Shown here piece after piece: positions 16,928-25,679 of a stretch of 64,000 nt of DNA (positions are counted from its first letter, which is position 1; each line of letters begins with the position of its first letter). This stretch comes from CAYLLT01 sp964384465 (GTDB taxonomy: Bacteria > Planctomycetota > Phycisphaerae > UBA1845 > PWPN01). A program made the translations under genes and the position numbers. The stretch is from the NCBI GenBank assembly GCA_964384465.1, contig CAYLLT010000003.1:1-64000 (forward strand), read 5' to 3'. Under the pieces are notes generated by a model. That model saw nothing but the letters and a program-made list of their open reading frames with translations, was not told where the DNA came from and ran no database searches.

Positions 16928-16993
16928 AGGACCGCGGCAACTTGTTGCCGCAAGGACAACCACTCAAGTGCGGCAACAAGTTGCCGCGGTCCT
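16928..16993. repeat. Perfect 25-bp inverted repeat with self-palindromic arms
   Basis: Arms 16928-16952 and 16969-16993 are exact reverse complements over 25 bases, separated by 16 bases. Each arm is itself a palindrome (GCGGCAA-CTTG-TTGCCGC), so the element can fold either as one long hairpin or as two small ones. There is no T-tract, so a simple intrinsic terminator is unlikely; it resembles the two-hairpin elements elsewhere in the window. Confidence 0.9.
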
Positions 16994-17038
16994 ACTGAAG
17001 GTGTCCTGCGGAAGGGCGTACTGAAAAGGAGACGAGCC

Positions 17039-17593
17039 ATGAAACGGTTACTGAGCATGACGGCGGGATTGGTGATGACGAGTGTGAGCACGATGAGCGT
17101 GCTGGCGGGTGAGGCGGAGACCAATGCCGCGGCCGGCACGGGATGGAACGGACGCGGGACGGCGGCGGCGACCGCCCGCTATGATGGAGCCGATGGGAAC
17201 ATCGGACTCGCCCGGACGCGGACACGAACGGGCGAAGTGAACCTCGCCGAGGGGTTGGCGGTGGGTGTCGATCGCGATGGGCTGGACTTCTCGTTCAGCG
17301 AAGCGATTGCTCCGCGGTTCGGTCCTGCATTCGGCGGGACGTTCAATCTGAGCATCGGGATGGACGGTGACGTGAGCGGAAGTTTCGGCACCGTGGTGGC
17401 TGAGGGCGGGCGGACCCGCTCGGTCGAAGCGGGCGGTGTGACGCGGACGGACTCGCGCGGCGCGACGGCCGCGGCCACCGCTCACGGTGACACGTCGCCG
17501 AACGGGCGCGTGATCGCCCGGACGAACTCCTACAGCCGGCCGCAGGTCTACCGGCCGGTGGTATACAAGGCAGTGCCACGATTCGCTCGGTAA
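17039..17593 (+). CDS. Secreted protein of unknown function, Ala/Gly/Thr-rich
   Basis: A 184-residue protein with a signal peptide (MKRLLSMTAGLVMTSVSTMSVLAG) and a mature chain rich in short alternating strands: GRGTAAATARYDGADGNIGLART, LAEGLAVGVDRDGLDFSFSEAIAPRFGPAFGG, GTVVAEGGRTRSVEAGGVTR. The C-terminus (RPQVYRPVVYKAVPRFAR) is basic and Tyr-rich. Composition and position link it to the preceding repetitive protein, though the repeats are less regular. GGAGA lies close before the ATG. It ends just before a strong terminator, closing the transcription unit. Confidence 0.65.
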   Translation: MKRLLSMTAGLVMTSVSTMSVLAGEAETNAAAGTGWNGRGTAAATARYDGADGNIGLARTRTRTGEVNLAEGLAVGVDRDGLDFSFSEAIAPRFGPAFGGTFNLSIGMDGDVSGSFGTVVAEGGRTRSVEAGGVTRTDSRGATAAATAHGDTSPNGRVIARTNSYSRPQVYRPVVYKAVPRFAR

Positions 17594-17616
17594 CGGGGGT
17601 TGGCTTCGTCGGCCGA

Positions 17617-17652
17617 AGGCATGCTCGCTATTTTGCGGGCATGCCTTTTTTT
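17617..17652 (+). terminator. Rho-independent terminator
   Basis: A 12-bp stem (17617-17628 with 17635-17646, AGGCATGCTCGC/GCGGGCATGCCT with one G-T pair) and a TATTTT loop, followed by seven T residues at 17646-17652. It lies 24 bases after the stop of the secreted protein gene and before the ferredoxin gene. Confidence 0.9.
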
Positions 17653-17744
17653 ATACTCGTTGTGGATGTTGTGCGGACCCCGCGTGCGCGATTACACTTC
17701 CAGCGAACACACGAACCGAAAACGCACTCTGTGGAGGAATTCTC

Positions 17745-18110
17745 ATGCCGAAACTCACGGTCGAAGGAGCGGGCACGTTCGATGTCCCGCAAGACAAGCG
17801 GATGGTATTGGCGTTGGAGGATGAATGCGGCGTCGATCAATTGCACGCCTGCGGCGGGAACGCGCGATGCACGACGTGCCGGGTGGAGTTTATTTCCGGC
17901 GAGCCTGAGCGGATGACCGAAGCGGAGAAGACGGTGCTGGCTGCGCGTGCGTTGAATGACCAGCCTGGATTGCGCTTAAGCTGCCAGATGTTGTGCGATC
18001 ACGACATGTCGGTGCGGGCCGCCTCCCGCCTGGCAGGCAGCGGCCGTGCCGATGCCGGTCGGCGCCCGGCCGATGAAATCACACCCCCGCCGGTCTGGAC
18101 GGCGCGGTGA
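17745..18110 (+). CDS. 2Fe-2S ferredoxin
   Basis: A 121-residue plant-type [2Fe-2S] ferredoxin. The cluster ligands are Cys36, Cys42 and Cys45 (ACGGNARCTTC) and Cys80 (LRLSCQM). The first about 95 residues are the ferredoxin fold; the remaining Arg/Pro-rich tail (DAGRRPADEITPPPVWTAR) is an extension without recognisable function. GGAGGA is well placed before the ATG. The gene stands alone after a terminator, so the redox partner is not indicated. Confidence 0.92.
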   Translation: MPKLTVEGAGTFDVPQDKRMVLALEDECGVDQLHACGGNARCTTCRVEFISGEPERMTEAEKTVLAARALNDQPGLRLSCQMLCDHDMSVRAASRLAGSGRADAGRRPADEITPPPVWTAR

Positions 18111-18230
18111 TCGGACCCGCACATCGTGATTTTATTTCATGAATACATGACACGATCAAACTTTTTCAATTCGCCCGGACATGCTACAATGTCCGCAGTG
18201 AAGCCAAACCGGCACGGCAAGGGGTGAATC

Positions 18231-18551
18231 ATGCCCGCATCACCGCAGCAACTCGAGACCGCTGCACAGCGCTTCTCGCGCCTGGCCGACTGCTGGTCGC
18301 AGGAGACCTGGATGCTCTCCTCGACGACGGGGCGGGCGATGCACCCGGCATACCAGCAGATTATCGGCATGGGCAAGGAAGCGATCCCGCTTTTGCTGCG
18401 CGGTTTGGATCAGCAGGAGCCGGAGCACTGGTTCTGGGCACTCGCGGCGATCACGGGCGAAGATCCGGTCCCGCCCGGTGATCGCGGCAACGTGCGTCGG
18501 ATAGCCGACGCATGGCTCAGATGGGGCAGGCAGCAGGGCCACCATTCGTGA
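18231..18551 (+). CDS. Small conserved protein (WALxAITGEDPVPP family)
   Basis: A 106-residue cytoplasmic protein with the motif series SSTTGRAMHPAYQQIIGMG, AIPLLLRGLDQQEPEHWFWALAAITGEDPVPPGDRGN and IADAWLRWGRQQG. I recall nearly the same motifs in short proteins of cyanobacteria and planctomycetes of unknown function that are followed by a second gene. Here that second gene survives only as a 3' fragment (18544-18681). The module may be a two-component toxin-antitoxin or immunity-type pair, but I know of no experiment that shows this. Confidence 0.75.
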   Translation: MPASPQQLETAAQRFSRLADCWSQETWMLSSTTGRAMHPAYQQIIGMGKEAIPLLLRGLDQQEPEHWFWALAAITGEDPVPPGDRGNVRRIADAWLRWGRQQGHHS

Positions 18552-18681
18552 ACACCCGTACGGCCTCTGGACGAGCAGGCTCGGCGAGGGCGAGGACATC
18601 ACGCATCTGCTGGTCGACCTGGAGGGAGACATCTATGGCGCCGTCGCTCAGTTCATGAAACGCGCGACCGTTCGAGGGTGA
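18544..18681 (+). pseudogene. 3' remnant of the partner gene of the upstream small protein
   Basis: Read from 18544, the frame gives a 45-residue C-terminus containing YGLWTSRLGEGEDITH, DLEGDIYGAVAQFMKRA and then a stop at 18679-18681. This matches the C-terminal pattern I remember (GxWTSKLG..EDI.H...LEG..YG.V...LKR) of the protein usually encoded directly after the small-protein family above. The N-terminal part of that partner is absent and there is no plausible start codon or ribosome binding site, so the gene is truncated. It overlaps the upstream stop by a few bases, consistent with a deletion that joined the two. Confidence 0.6.
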
Positions 18682-18982
18682 AACAGGATAACAAAGGACG
18701 CGCGGCCTCGCCGATACGTTGCTGGTGGGCGTCGAAGGGCTGAACCGGATGCGGATCGAGCCGGCGCGGTCTGGCAGAATCTGGAAACTTACTTCGTAAA
18801 GGACGCGGGCAGAAACGGATCAACCGGTAAGGCAGGTCAATCCCGATGGAACATCGGGATCGCGACCATCGCCCCGCCGGATAGTTGAAGGACAGGTCTT
18901 CCGACCTGCCCTTCCGGGCTCCGCGGCGAGTGCGAAGTCCTGCACATAACTTGATCCGACCCGGCTTAGTAGGGATGTTCTC
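18682..18982. other. Non-coding stretch with hairpins
   Basis: About 300 bases with no supported gene. It holds two small hairpins: 18843-18859 (CCCGATG/CATCGGG) and 18893-18908 (CAGGTC/GACCTG), the second sharing its core with the hairpin at 1425-1444. Apparent antisense frames here are Arg-rich and unconvincing. Confidence 0.5.
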
Positions 18983-20458
18983 ATGCACCTGTTATCCCAT
19001 CGTCGTTTGGGCTACACGTCAGCGAGCCCGCTATTTCTGTTCGCATCGACTCTGCTGGCACCGCTCGCCCTCGGCCAAGAGCCTGATCAGACACAGGATG
19101 GCGGCTTCGAGACCGTATATTACGACTTCGTTGATACTCAAGGACGACTCGCCGGCGGTCAGATCGCGCTGCGATTGGAGCCGGTGGTTACCCAGTTTAA
19201 AAGCACGGTCACGACCGACAATCGCATCGATCTGGTCACCGTCGGCGACGGGTATACATCCACCCAGCTTGGGCTTTATGCCTCCCATGCGGATAACGCG
19301 GTGGCGGCGTTCTTCGCCCAGGAACCTTTCGCCCGGTACAGCACCTTATTCAGAGTCCATCGGATTGACGTTGTTTCGGCCGAGTCGGGCGTGGACAACG
19401 ATCCCACACAGGGCATCAGCCGGAATACCGCGATGGACATGGGCTTCTGGTGTAGCGGCATCGAGCGGTTGCTCTGTATCAACGTGAGCAAGGCCTACAA
19501 TTTCGCCGGTGCCGCCCCGGACGTGGATCAGATCCTGGCCGTGGCCAATTCCACCAAGTATGGTGGGGCGGGTTATTCCGGCTCTGAGCTGGCGACCGTC
19601 GCGGGTGGCAACGGCTCAGCCGTCGAGATCGCGGTCCACGAGTTCGGGCACAGCATCGGCAACCTGGCCGACGAATACGATTATGGTGACGGCACGACCT
19701 ATACCGGCACCGAGCCATCCGAGCCTAACGTCTCCAAACTGACCGCCGCCCAGATGAGCGCGTCGGGAACCAAGTGGGCGGCTTGGCTGGGGACCAACAA
19801 CAGTATGTTTGACGGGCTGGTATCGACCTACGAGGGGGCCTATTATAAACAATTTGGGGTCTATCGTCCCACGTCCGATTCCAAGATGCGCTCGCTCGGG
19901 CGGCCATTTAATCTGCCGTCGGTCGAAGCGCTAATCATCGAGATGTACAAGACCATACGCCCGATCGACGACTCTACCCCCACCAGCCAGACACTCATTG
20001 GCAACGAGACCGTGTTTGTCGACCCGATTGATCCGGTGGGAAACCCGCTCGCGATTCAATGGTCACTCGACGGCAGCCCCATTGACGGAGCGACGGGAAC
20101 AACGCTTGATCTAGCGTCCCTCAGTCTTGCGGCGTGTTCGTATGAACTCTCCGTGAAAGTAACGGACAACACTTCCTGGGTGCGCAACGAATCGGCCCGC
20201 ACGCAATGGATGCAACAAAGCCTCTCCTGGAGCATCTCGTCCCAGGTTCCTGGCGATATCGACTGCGACGGCGACGTGGATATGTCTGACTTCGGCCAAC
20301 TTCAGTTTTGTTTGAATGGAAACGTGCCACAAACCAATCCTGCATGCACCAAAGCGGATTTGAATCACAATGGCTACGTTGATTCGGCTGATGTGGCCCT
20401 TTTCCTTCAGTGTCTCACGGGCCCCAATGTTCCCGGAAACCCTTCCTGCGCGAACTGA
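18983..20458 (+). CDS. Secreted M64 family metallopeptidase with dockerin-like repeats
   Basis: A 491-residue protein with a signal peptide ending LALGQ. The catalytic zinc site is HEFGHSIGNLADEY at residues 219-232, the HExGHxxxxLxDEY signature of peptidase family M64 (IgA peptidase-like). Upstream VTVGDGYTSTQL and FRVHRIDVVSAESGVDND are also typical of the family. After about residue 325 comes an Ig-like segment (FVDPIDPVGNPLAIQWSLDGS), then a dockerin type I-like pair of Ca2+ loops (DIDCDGDVDMSDFGQ, DLNHNGYVDSADVALF) at residues about 425-485. Such tails are frequent in planctomycete secreted proteins and need not imply a cellulosome. Confidence 0.9.
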   Translation: MHLLSHRRLGYTSASPLFLFASTLLAPLALGQEPDQTQDGGFETVYYDFVDTQGRLAGGQIALRLEPVVTQFKSTVTTDNRIDLVTVGDGYTSTQLGLYASHADNAVAAFFAQEPFARYSTLFRVHRIDVVSAESGVDNDPTQGISRNTAMDMGFWCSGIERLLCINVSKAYNFAGAAPDVDQILAVANSTKYGGAGYSGSELATVAGGNGSAVEIAVHEFGHSIGNLADEYDYGDGTTYTGTEPSEPNVSKLTAAQMSASGTKWAAWLGTNNSMFDGLVSTYEGAYYKQFGVYRPTSDSKMRSLGRPFNLPSVEALIIEMYKTIRPIDDSTPTSQTLIGNETVFVDPIDPVGNPLAIQWSLDGSPIDGATGTTLDLASLSLAACSYELSVKVTDNTSWVRNESARTQWMQQSLSWSISSQVPGDIDCDGDVDMSDFGQLQFCLNGNVPQTNPACTKADLNHNGYVDSADVALFLQCLTGPNVPGNPSCAN

Positions 20459-21038
20459 ATTGCAATTGACTCATTCGCAATAGCCGCTTGCAAAATATGA
20501 AAATCTTGAAAAATCCTGACTTCTGAATGGCTGGAAATCTCTCCACGATGCCCTCCGCACGGAACATCCCACGTGTTATCAAACAATCGGGGCGGTGGAC
20601 GCCCCCGTGAAACGGAGGATGGACATGCTACAAACGCGCCGGTACCAAACAAAGCCGTGCCCTCGACCGCCGCTCGCCATCTCCCCAATCCGCAATCAAA
20701 ACCGCCCCGGCGCCAAACGAAGCCGTGGCCCCGCCTGTCCTGAACGCGCAAGTCGTCCGGCTAAGGTGCCCCATCGCAAAGCGGTGGGGGACACGAAGAA
20801 CGAACGTCGATGGCGTCCCTGCTTCACAACCGGCCCACCACAATCGCCGTACCATGCACTCGCGCCCCGACCAAACGAAGCCGTGCGCCGGTTCGCATTC
20901 GCCGCGCACAACACTCGGCCGAGGCGCGACTTACGCACGATTCCACGGCAAACCGCGACTAAACCGGTTCCCGATGCGAACCCGTTCTACTCCTCCCCTC
21001 GACAACGATACCGTGAAGACCTTTGGTATACTGCGGCG
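20459..21038. repeat. 580-base non-coding region with three direct repeats
   Basis: No gene is supported between the M64 peptidase stop and the ATG at 21039. The region holds three direct copies of a 16-mer, RCCAAACRAAGCCGTG, at 20644-20659, 20712-20727 and 20880-20895. The intervals between them are 52 and 152 bases. It also has one AATCCGCAATC unit near 20686. Two strands carry open frames across it because stop codons are rare; their Pro/Arg-rich translations look non-coding. Confidence 0.6.
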
Positions 21039-23036
21039 ATGGGGAGGTTTATTCGCGCATCGCGGATCAGGTGGTGCTTCTGCGGCCTTTGCCTGGCCGC
21101 TACGTCCTGCTCGCGCGCGGTCAACGCCCAGACCAACGCTCAGCGCGTCGGCAGCGCCCACGTCGCCGGCAAATACGCATTCACCAGCGGCGACTACCTC
21201 AACGAGGGCGCGACGCAGATCCTCCGCACGGGCATGAAGGTCATCAAGGTCTACCTCAGCAACCCCGCCGGCGAGTATCCCTTCAACAGCACGTGGCCGC
21301 CATCGTTTGCGTCACAGGTCCAGATCGCCCAGCATCCGTACTATCAAAAACTCTTCGCCATGCCGTTTGAAACCTTCGTCATGACCACCTACTCGAAGGT
21401 CAGCACGGATAATCATTACTGGCGGAACGGCGTGACTCCCGAGCAGTATTCGGCGGAACGCAGCCAGTTCTACGATCTGGCCCACTATTTCCTGGTAAAC
21501 TATAACGGCACCGGCAAGACCTTTGTGCTCGCGCACTGGGAGGGCGATTGGGCTTTGCGCGGGACGACCGATAAGGACCCGATCTACGACCCCACGGCGG
21601 TGCCGATCCAGGGCATGATCGACTGGCTGAACGCCCGGCAGGAGGGCGTCGATCTGGCCCGGTTGGACGTGCCCAACACCGACGTGAAAGTCTATCACGC
21701 GTGCGAGGTCAACCTCGTTAAGCTCGCGATGCAGGGCCGGCCGACGGTGACCAACAACGTCGTCCCGTTCACGCACTGCGATCTTTATTCGTATTCGGCG
21801 TGGGACACGATCAGCTTCGGCCGGCAGCAGTTTCACGACGCGCTGGATTACCTGGCGTCCAAGGCGCCGGACCGCGCCCCTTTCGGCGACAAGAACGTCT
21901 ACAGCGGCGAGTACGGCTGGCCCGAGCAGGAGGCCGGCACCTCCACCGCGCTCACCGTCATCAAGAACGCGACCGACGAAGCGCTCGCCTGGGGTTGCCC
22001 CTATGCACTGTTCTGGCAGATTTACGACAATGAATGCAGCGCCAACCCGGCGAGCAACGCCGATTGCCGCGGGTTCTGGCTGATCCGACGCGACGCCTCC
22101 AGTTCCGCGGGGCGGGAGTATCTCGTTTCGGTCATCAATCCCACGCCGTTGGGGACTAATCTCGCCCGCGGCTCGACGCAGGTCGCCACCGACTCAAACA
22201 ACAGTGCGAGCCAGATGGGCGCGAAGGCCATTGACGGCGTGATCGCCAGCACCAGCAAATGGGTGAGCGCCGGCACGGCCGTTCCGCACTGGCTGGCGCT
22301 CGATCTGGGCAAGGATCGCACGGTACACACCTACGTCGTGCGGCACGCGGGGGCCGGCGGCGAGACCACCAACTTCAATACCGAGCAGTTCAGGGTCCAG
22401 TCGGCGGCGAGCCTGGCCGGCCCGTGGACGGATGAGCACGTCATCAGTAATACGAACCGCTATAGGGTGACGCTGCGCAATTACTTCACGACCAAGGTGG
22501 TGCGCTACGTTCGCCTGTACATCACCGACCCGGGCACCGACAACTTCGCCCGCATCCCTGAGTTCGAGGTGTGGGGCGACAGCGCTGCGCCCGAATTCAG
22601 CGGCTTGCCCACCAGCGGGAACGTGCCGCTCACCGTCGATTTCACGGATGCGACGACGGGCAACGTGGACACCTGGTTATGGGATTTCGGCGACACGGGC
22701 ACGAGCGGCGCGCAGAACCCATCGCACATCTACACGCGGCCCGGCTTGTATACCGTCACGCTCACCGTCGGCGATGCGGGCGGCTCGTACGTGTCGACGA
22801 AGGTCGGTTACATCCGCGCGATCGGGGCGGACCTCGATGGCGACGGCGATGTGGATGGCAGCGATTTCGGACGTTTTCAGGCGTGCATGACCGGCCCGGC
22901 CATTCCGCAGGATGATCCCGCCTGTGTCAGCGCCTATCTTGATGATGATACTGATGTGGACAGTGAGGACTTCGCCAGATTCGTCAAATGTATCAGCGGG
23001 GCCAACATCGCGTACAACCCCGCCTGCATGAATTAA
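21039..23036 (+). CDS. Secreted glycosidase-like protein with discoidin, PKD and dockerin-like domains
   Basis: From the ATG at 21039 the protein has 665 residues and a signal peptide ending AVNA. Residues about 35-365 look like a TIM-barrel glycosidase: FVLAHWEGDWALRG and NVYSGEYGWPEQEAG carry candidate acid/base and nucleophile Glu residues, and YALFWQIYDNECSAN follows. I cannot assign a GH family. Then come an F5/8 type C (discoidin) domain (NLARGSTQVATDSNN to EFEVWGD, about 370-510), a PKD domain (GNVPLTVDFTDATTGNVDTW, WDFGDTG) and two dockerin-like Ca2+ loops (DLDGDGDVDGSDFGRF, DDDTDVDSEDFARF). The longer frame upstream to 20595 is repeat sequence. Confidence 0.8.
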   Translation: MGRFIRASRIRWCFCGLCLAATSCSRAVNAQTNAQRVGSAHVAGKYAFTSGDYLNEGATQILRTGMKVIKVYLSNPAGEYPFNSTWPPSFASQVQIAQHPYYQKLFAMPFETFVMTTYSKVSTDNHYWRNGVTPEQYSAERSQFYDLAHYFLVNYNGTGKTFVLAHWEGDWALRGTTDKDPIYDPTAVPIQGMIDWLNARQEGVDLARLDVPNTDVKVYHACEVNLVKLAMQGRPTVTNNVVPFTHCDLYSYSAWDTISFGRQQFHDALDYLASKAPDRAPFGDKNVYSGEYGWPEQEAGTSTALTVIKNATDEALAWGCPYALFWQIYDNECSANPASNADCRGFWLIRRDASSSAGREYLVSVINPTPLGTNLARGSTQVATDSNNSASQMGAKAIDGVIASTSKWVSAGTAVPHWLALDLGKDRTVHTYVVRHAGAGGETTNFNTEQFRVQSAASLAGPWTDEHVISNTNRYRVTLRNYFTTKVVRYVRLYITDPGTDNFARIPEFEVWGDSAAPEFSGLPTSGNVPLTVDFTDATTGNVDTWLWDFGDTGTSGAQNPSHIYTRPGLYTVTLTVGDAGGSYVSTKVGYIRAIGADLDGDGDVDGSDFGRFQACMTGPAIPQDDPACVSAYLDDDTDVDSEDFARFVKCISGANIAYNPACMN

Positions 23037-23046
23037 AGAGTTGGAG

Positions 23047-25542
23047 CTATTCTCCCACGCGCCACTCGAGGATGCCGCCGGATGCTTCGGGGTTCAATTC
23101 GGCGATCAACCGAAGCTGTGACGTGGTGATTGGCTCGAACGTGACGCGGTTGAACCGGTTTGCGGCCGTGGGATATTCGCCTGCGGGTTTGATTGACTTC
23201 CAGGTACCGCCCTCTCGATAGATCAGCCGCCACGAGAAGGGGACACGGCAGCCGCCGCCGATGGGCTTGTCGTCAAACCAGTAGACTTCACACGATGAAA
23301 TGCGGCGCGGTTCGACAAACTCGTACTGCACCCACTCGCCGGTTCCGCGGTGGTCCCACCACGTGAAACGCGGGACACTCATGTCGGATGAACTCTTCGG
23401 GAGCTTGCCGTCGTTCAGCGCGGCGATCGGGTCGTTGTGCGGGGAATAATGCGAAGCGGTGGCGACGACATTGGTCGGTTTCCATTCGCCCGGTTCGGCC
23501 GCCGCGTCATCGATGATCGGAAACGCCGAGACCCGCAGCCGCGCGCAGCCCATCGGAATGAGTTCGATGTCTTCGACCGGCTCGTCCGATTTGACCGGGC
23601 TTTGCTGGATCTCGCCAATCAGGCCGTTGGGCTCCAGTGTCCACTGGGGAATGCGCCTGCCCTTGCCGCGCAGGCGAATGGGGGCATGATCGACGGTGAA
23701 CGGCTGGTCAGCCGGCGCTTCCTGTTTGCCGGCATCCGCCTTCGCATCACCCATCTTAAACGATGAAGCCGGATTCTTCACATCGACAATGAGGCCGTAA
23801 TTCCAGGGCGTGGTGGGAAATACTTCAAAGGCGTCCCATTTCTTCCCATTGTCATATCGCTTCCATTCCTCGCCGATCTTGAGCGAGTAAATCAGCGGCC
23901 CGCGACTGATGGACACCGTCTTGCGGTTCGTCTCCCACACTTTCGCCCGCATCGACATCGGCAGCTTGAGCGCGAGCTTGTCCCCATCCCGCCACTCGCG
24001 CTTGACGATGATCCAGTCGAGCGGCTTGGCCGTAACTGTGACGTTATCGCCGTTGATGGAGACTCGCGGCTCGGAGCACCATTGCGGTACTCGCAGGCTC
24101 AGCGGGAATTCCACGGGCGCGGGCGTTGAGATCGTCAGCTCCACGGCATCGTCGAACGGGTAATTCGTCTTCTCGGCGATGCGCACTTCGGCGCCGCCGC
24201 CGACTTTCGCTTTGACACTGCACGCGGCGTAAAGTGCCGCCGCCAGTCCGTTACCCGGCGTGGCCATCCAGAGATGTTCAGCATAATACGGCCAGCCGAA
24301 CGCGACGTTGTGCTGGCAGCAGCGGTATTGCTCGTACGGCGTATAGGAGAACATGTCGCCGCCGTTCTGGATCAACGGCGATTTGCCCTTGCGGTTGAGT
24401 TGCACCTGGTTCGGCGCGGTCAGGTAATGTAGGCCTTTCAGGTCGGGCGTCAGCGCCGCGGGGAGCGAGTTGAACGCGATCTCCTCGCAGCGGTCGGCCC
24501 ACAGCCCGTTGCCGGTGATGGTCAGCAGCATCTCGTGGCTGAACATGAGTTCGACCATCGAGCACGTTTCGGCCGCCTGGCGCGGGCCGACGAAACCGAT
24601 TCGGCAGTTCTCATCCGCCCCGAACATGCCTCCGGGAACCTGCCCATAGATCCCCATGAAGCGATCGTAGTTTCGCACGGTCGCGTTCAGATGACGATCG
24701 TCCCCCGTCTGCTGAAAATACTCGGCCGGTTCGCGGAAGCATTGGCAGAGATTGACGCCATGCCAGGTCGGGATGTCCTGCGACCAACCGGCCGAGCATT
24801 CGTGGTTCACGCGGGCCAGGTCGAGCAGCCACGGCTCATGCGTGCGGTTATACAGCCAATAGATGCTGTCGAGGTTGTCGCCCGCCCGCCACTTCTGCCA
24901 GCTTCCCGGTAAAAACTTCTCCAGCGGCAGCGTCGTCTGCCATTTGAAATATCGCCCCATGAATTTGAGCACGCGCTCGTCGCCGGTGGCATCGTGATAC
25001 GTCCGCAGCGCGTAGAGCATGACCATGTGCGGCCACAGGTCGCTCGATTGACGGTTCTTCTCGTCGCCGAAGTAGCCGTCCGGCCGCTGGCCGGCTAATA
25101 CGGCCTCGACCCACTTCTTCGACTCGTTGATGATGCGCTCATCGTTGAGCACATAACCGAGGTCGATGAAACCTTTCAGCCAGTAGGGGAGTTCTTCCCA
25201 CCCGTGCTCGCCGTGGCCGTCCGTCGCGGCCCACGCGTTGCCCTCAAACTTGCACCATTGGCTGATCTCGGTCAGATGACCGGTCATGCCGTCGGCTTGG
25301 AGACGGAGCTGCGTGCGGAGCCACCCTTCCGGCTGGATGCTACCGATGGGCAGCCGGATGAGCGGGTTCGGGCGGAGCGGCGGATGATTGCCGGTGTAAT
25401 GGCTGTTTTCGCCCTCGTTGGGCAGTGAGGCGAGCACCTGAATGGTATCCGTTATCGCAGCGGCGGCGTGTGCAATCGTCGTTGATGTCCCGATCATCAT
25501 TGCCGTGAAAGCAATCACACGGCAAAGCTTACTGGTCTGCAT
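23047..25542 (-). CDS. Glycoside hydrolase family 127 (beta-L-arabinofuranosidase-like), secreted
   Basis: An 831-residue protein with a signal peptide ending AHAA. It matches GH127 (former DUF1680): IRLPIGSIQPEGWLRTQLRLQ, EELPYWLKGFIDLGYVL, GDNLDSIYWLYNRT and YGQVPGGMFGADENC. The zinc-thiolate active site known from HypBA1 is conserved: Glu325-x-Cys327 (AAETCSMVE) and Cys408-Cys409 (YRCCQHNVAFGWP), Cys408 being the likely nucleophile, with Glu311 a candidate acid/base. The C-terminal about 130 residues (TNVVATASHYSPHNDPIAAL to RLIAELNPEASGGI) form a discoidin-like carbohydrate-binding region. It probably releases L-arabinose or related sugars from plant or algal polymers. Confidence 0.92.
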   Translation of the reverse strand: MQTSKLCRVIAFTAMMIGTSTTIAHAAAAITDTIQVLASLPNEGENSHYTGNHPPLRPNPLIRLPIGSIQPEGWLRTQLRLQADGMTGHLTEISQWCKFEGNAWAATDGHGEHGWEELPYWLKGFIDLGYVLNDERIINESKKWVEAVLAGQRPDGYFGDEKNRQSSDLWPHMVMLYALRTYHDATGDERVLKFMGRYFKWQTTLPLEKFLPGSWQKWRAGDNLDSIYWLYNRTHEPWLLDLARVNHECSAGWSQDIPTWHGVNLCQCFREPAEYFQQTGDDRHLNATVRNYDRFMGIYGQVPGGMFGADENCRIGFVGPRQAAETCSMVELMFSHEMLLTITGNGLWADRCEEIAFNSLPAALTPDLKGLHYLTAPNQVQLNRKGKSPLIQNGGDMFSYTPYEQYRCCQHNVAFGWPYYAEHLWMATPGNGLAAALYAACSVKAKVGGGAEVRIAEKTNYPFDDAVELTISTPAPVEFPLSLRVPQWCSEPRVSINGDNVTVTAKPLDWIIVKREWRDGDKLALKLPMSMRAKVWETNRKTVSISRGPLIYSLKIGEEWKRYDNGKKWDAFEVFPTTPWNYGLIVDVKNPASSFKMGDAKADAGKQEAPADQPFTVDHAPIRLRGKGRRIPQWTLEPNGLIGEIQQSPVKSDEPVEDIELIPMGCARLRVSAFPIIDDAAAEPGEWKPTNVVATASHYSPHNDPIAALNDGKLPKSSSDMSVPRFTWWDHRGTGEWVQYEFVEPRRISSCEVYWFDDKPIGGGCRVPFSWRLIYREGGTWKSIKPAGEYPTAANRFNRVTFEPITTSQLRLIAELNPEASGGILEWRVGE

Positions 25543-25679
25543 GGTTCTCTCCGCGTAACGGTTTCTTTCGGTCTTCTTTATGTCCCGGCGCCCATTTCAT
25601 TGGACGGTGGATGCCATGAATGCGGTGGCCGTTTGCTTCAACTTTGGCCTCGCCGACGGTTGGCAAGGTGGCCACACGG

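Noticed and set aside
16928..16993. Intrinsic terminator for the first secreted-protein gene
   Set aside because: The stem is long but no T-tract follows; a true terminator with T-tract is found later at 17617-17652.
18983..23036. Cellulosome components, because of dockerin-like tails
   Set aside because: No cohesin or scaffoldin is visible, and such Ca2+-loop tails are general in planctomycete secreted proteins.
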